Below are positions 62,858 to 64,000 of a DNA stretch of 64,000 nt, one piece after another; positions within the stretch are counted from its first letter, which is position 1; every line of letters starts with the position of its first letter. The notes under the pieces are model-generated. The model did not search any database. It was not told the origin of the DNA and was given only the letters and a program-made list of their open reading frames with translations. The stretch comes from Linderina pennispora (lineage: Eukaryota; Kickxellomycota; Kickxellomycetes; Kickxellales; Kickxellaceae), in NCBI RefSeq assembly GCF_002104995.1, contig NW_024468256.1, positions 702,001-766,000 of the forward strand, written 5' to 3'. The position numbers and the translations under genes were made by a program.

Positions 62858-64000
62858 CTAGACCAGGTGCGCCGGGTCCTCTTCCTCCTCCTTGGAGTTG
62901 GGAGCGTCGGACAGCGTTTGGTGGCTGTGGCGGGATTTGGGAGCTGCGACGGCGACAGGCGCGAACAGAGCGCCGCTCCACGCGTACCAGACGGTCTGGG
63001 CCATGACATAGATCCACAGGGCTAAGATGCCTGCAATCAGGATGGCATCCAGCACGCGGAAGAAATCGTACCCAGACATTGCGTACAGGCTGCCGGTGGC
63101 CGAGGTGAATGTGCCGACTGGGAAGATGAATGCCCACCAGCCGAGGTTGAAGGGGACGTGGGAGCGCTTGCGCGTGCACAGCACGCTGTAGATGGCGTGG
63201 GCAAGCCACCAGAGACCCAGGGACCAGATGAGCAGGCCAGTGGCAAAGCCGAAGCAGTACATGAACTCGCCAATGCCCGGCACCTTGGCTAGGGTCTCGG
63301 GAAACAGACGCCGTGCCTCGATGCCCAGCTGCTGGATGCCGTACGACGACTGGCCGAGCGGACCCAGGGGGATGAAGGCCGACACAATGGCCTCCTTGGC
63401 TGGCAGCTTGTAGAGCGCCAGGCGCAGCAGATAGATGGTCATCAGCATCATGGCAATGCCGACACCCATGGCCCACATTACGTATGATACGAGCACGATC
63501 GTGTTGGCGGTCCAGCCCGAATGGATCGATGCTACCAGGGCACCCGATGCCGCAGCAACCACGGGTGGCACGACAGGCAGAATCCATGTGGCATTCATGG
63601 TCTTGAGGGACTGCTTCTGGTGCGACGTCAGCAGGAACGGCACCGACAGGCAAGACAGCAGCGATAGCACCACGTCAATGCACCACAGGACAAGCACGAG
63701 CGTCGGGATCCATGGCGGGTGGTACGGCTTGAGCATCGATATCAGGCTGTTGATGATCGTGCACAGACCCATCGGGATGGCTCCCAGCGGCATGCTGGCC
63801 TGCGGGTGGAGCATGATGCGGTGGAAATCGCGGTAGATGACTGTGCGCACGGTGAGCAGGGCGCTGAGCACCACGAACAGCAGCACATTGAACAACGCAA
63901 TGCCCATTGAGATGTAGTGGATGGCTGCCGACTCGTAGGGGAATCCGTAGAATAGCACGCCAGTGATACCGGTGCCCATGGTGGCTGTGAACCACGCCGG
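62858..64000 (-). CDS. TDT-family (SSU1/Mae1/SLAC1-type) transporter, N-terminus outside window
   Basis: A multi-span plasma-membrane transporter of the tellurite-resistance/dicarboxylate family. Fungal members export sulfite (Ssu1) or import malate (Mae1). The window edge cuts the N-terminus; the first visible residues (PAWFTATMGTGITGVLFYGF) match the family start F-x-P-x-WF-x-x-x-MGTG. About nine hydrophobic spans follow (for example MGIALFNVLLFVVLSALL, LVLWCIDVVLSLLSCLSVPF, MYCFGFATGLLIWSLGLWWL, LGWWAFIFPVGTFTSATG). The C-terminus is short and acidic (NSKEEEEDPAHLV). SSU1-type is the closer resemblance (PLGPLGQSSYGIQQLG, FNLGWWAFIFPVG), but substrate is inferred. Frame intact. Confidence 0.88.
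   Translation of the reverse strand, partial: PAWFTATMGTGITGVLFYGFPYESAAIHYISMGIALFNVLLFVVLSALLTVRTVIYRDFHRIMLHPQASMPLGAIPMGLCTIINSLISMLKPYHPPWIPTLVLVLWCIDVVLSLLSCLSVPFLLTSHQKQSLKTMNATWILPVVPPVVAAASGALVASIHSGWTANTIVLVSYVMWAMGVGIAMMLMTIYLLRLALYKLPAKEAIVSAFIPLGPLGQSSYGIQQLGIEARRLFPETLAKVPGIGEFMYCFGFATGLLIWSLGLWWLAHAIYSVLCTRKRSHVPFNLGWWAFIFPVGTFTSATGSLYAMSGYDFFRVLDAILIAGILALWIYVMAQTVWYAWSGALFAPVAVAAPKSRHSHQTLSDAPNSKEEEEDPAHLV

Noticed and set aside
1-64000. CRISPR arrays, bacterial operons or prokaryotic signals
   Set aside because: No regularly spaced direct repeats were found. Spliceosomal introns and eukaryote-specific genes throughout exclude a prokaryotic source.

Overview
The window looks like nuclear DNA of a compact, GC-rich, early-diverging fungus. 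The evidence is short spliceosomal introns (about 75-430 bp) with GTAAGT-type 5' sites and perfect TACTAAC or CTAAC branch points, a dense set of conserved eukaryotic housekeeping genes on both strands, fungal features such as GPI-anchored Cys-rich proteins and a LAMMER kinase with a fungal N-terminus, and Ty3/Gypsy and DDE transposons. A Kickxellomycotina-like (Zoopagomycota) source is my best guess from gene content, but it is an inference.

Layout. 1-9.5 kb: MCM2 (minus, C-terminus beyond the window), a three-LIM paxillin-like protein (minus), a 2.5-kb gene-free gap, TIM14/PAM18 (minus) and TGS1 (plus). 9.58-19.93 kb: a Ty3/Gypsy retrotransposon on the minus strand with two 247-bp LTRs that look identical. 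Its integrase is split by a 5.3-kb AT-rich DNA transposon with a DDE transposase, an unknown second protein and two about 400-bp direct terminal repeats, each carrying a 44-bp-arm hairpin. 20-33 kb, all plus: USE1, a LAMMER kinase, an EFM7-like methyltransferase, RIO1 and TIM54. 33.4-39.8 kb: a GATA factor, a PR/SET-domain protein, UXT (minus), an unresolved minus-strand gene and cyclophilin A. 39.9-50.2 kb: a seven-span membrane protein with a long disordered tail (minus), SDHC (minus), a DGAT2-family acyltransferase, an Mpv17-family protein, a DHHC palmitoyltransferase (minus) and two adjacent Cys-rich putative GPI proteins (minus). 50.7-64 kb: eIF3d, a Snapin-like protein, TRM5 (minus), an F-box-like protein, a 2-kb gap, RRB1 (minus), MPP10 and a TDT/SSU1-type transporter (minus, N-terminus beyond the window).

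The host genes are mostly unrelated housekeeping functions. Two neighbours work together: RRB1 and MPP10, both ribosome-assembly factors, share a 416-bp divergent promoter with PAC-like and RRPE-like words. TIM14 and TIM54 both serve mitochondrial import at inner membrane but lie far apart.

Many otherwise conserved genes are broken by single-base frame changes. In almost every case one extra base explains the break and total length modulo 3 agrees. This looks like uncorrected insertion errors rather than pseudogenes, so coordinates below span the full genes and name the breaks. The most unusual object in the window is the nested AT-rich composite element at 10344-15654.
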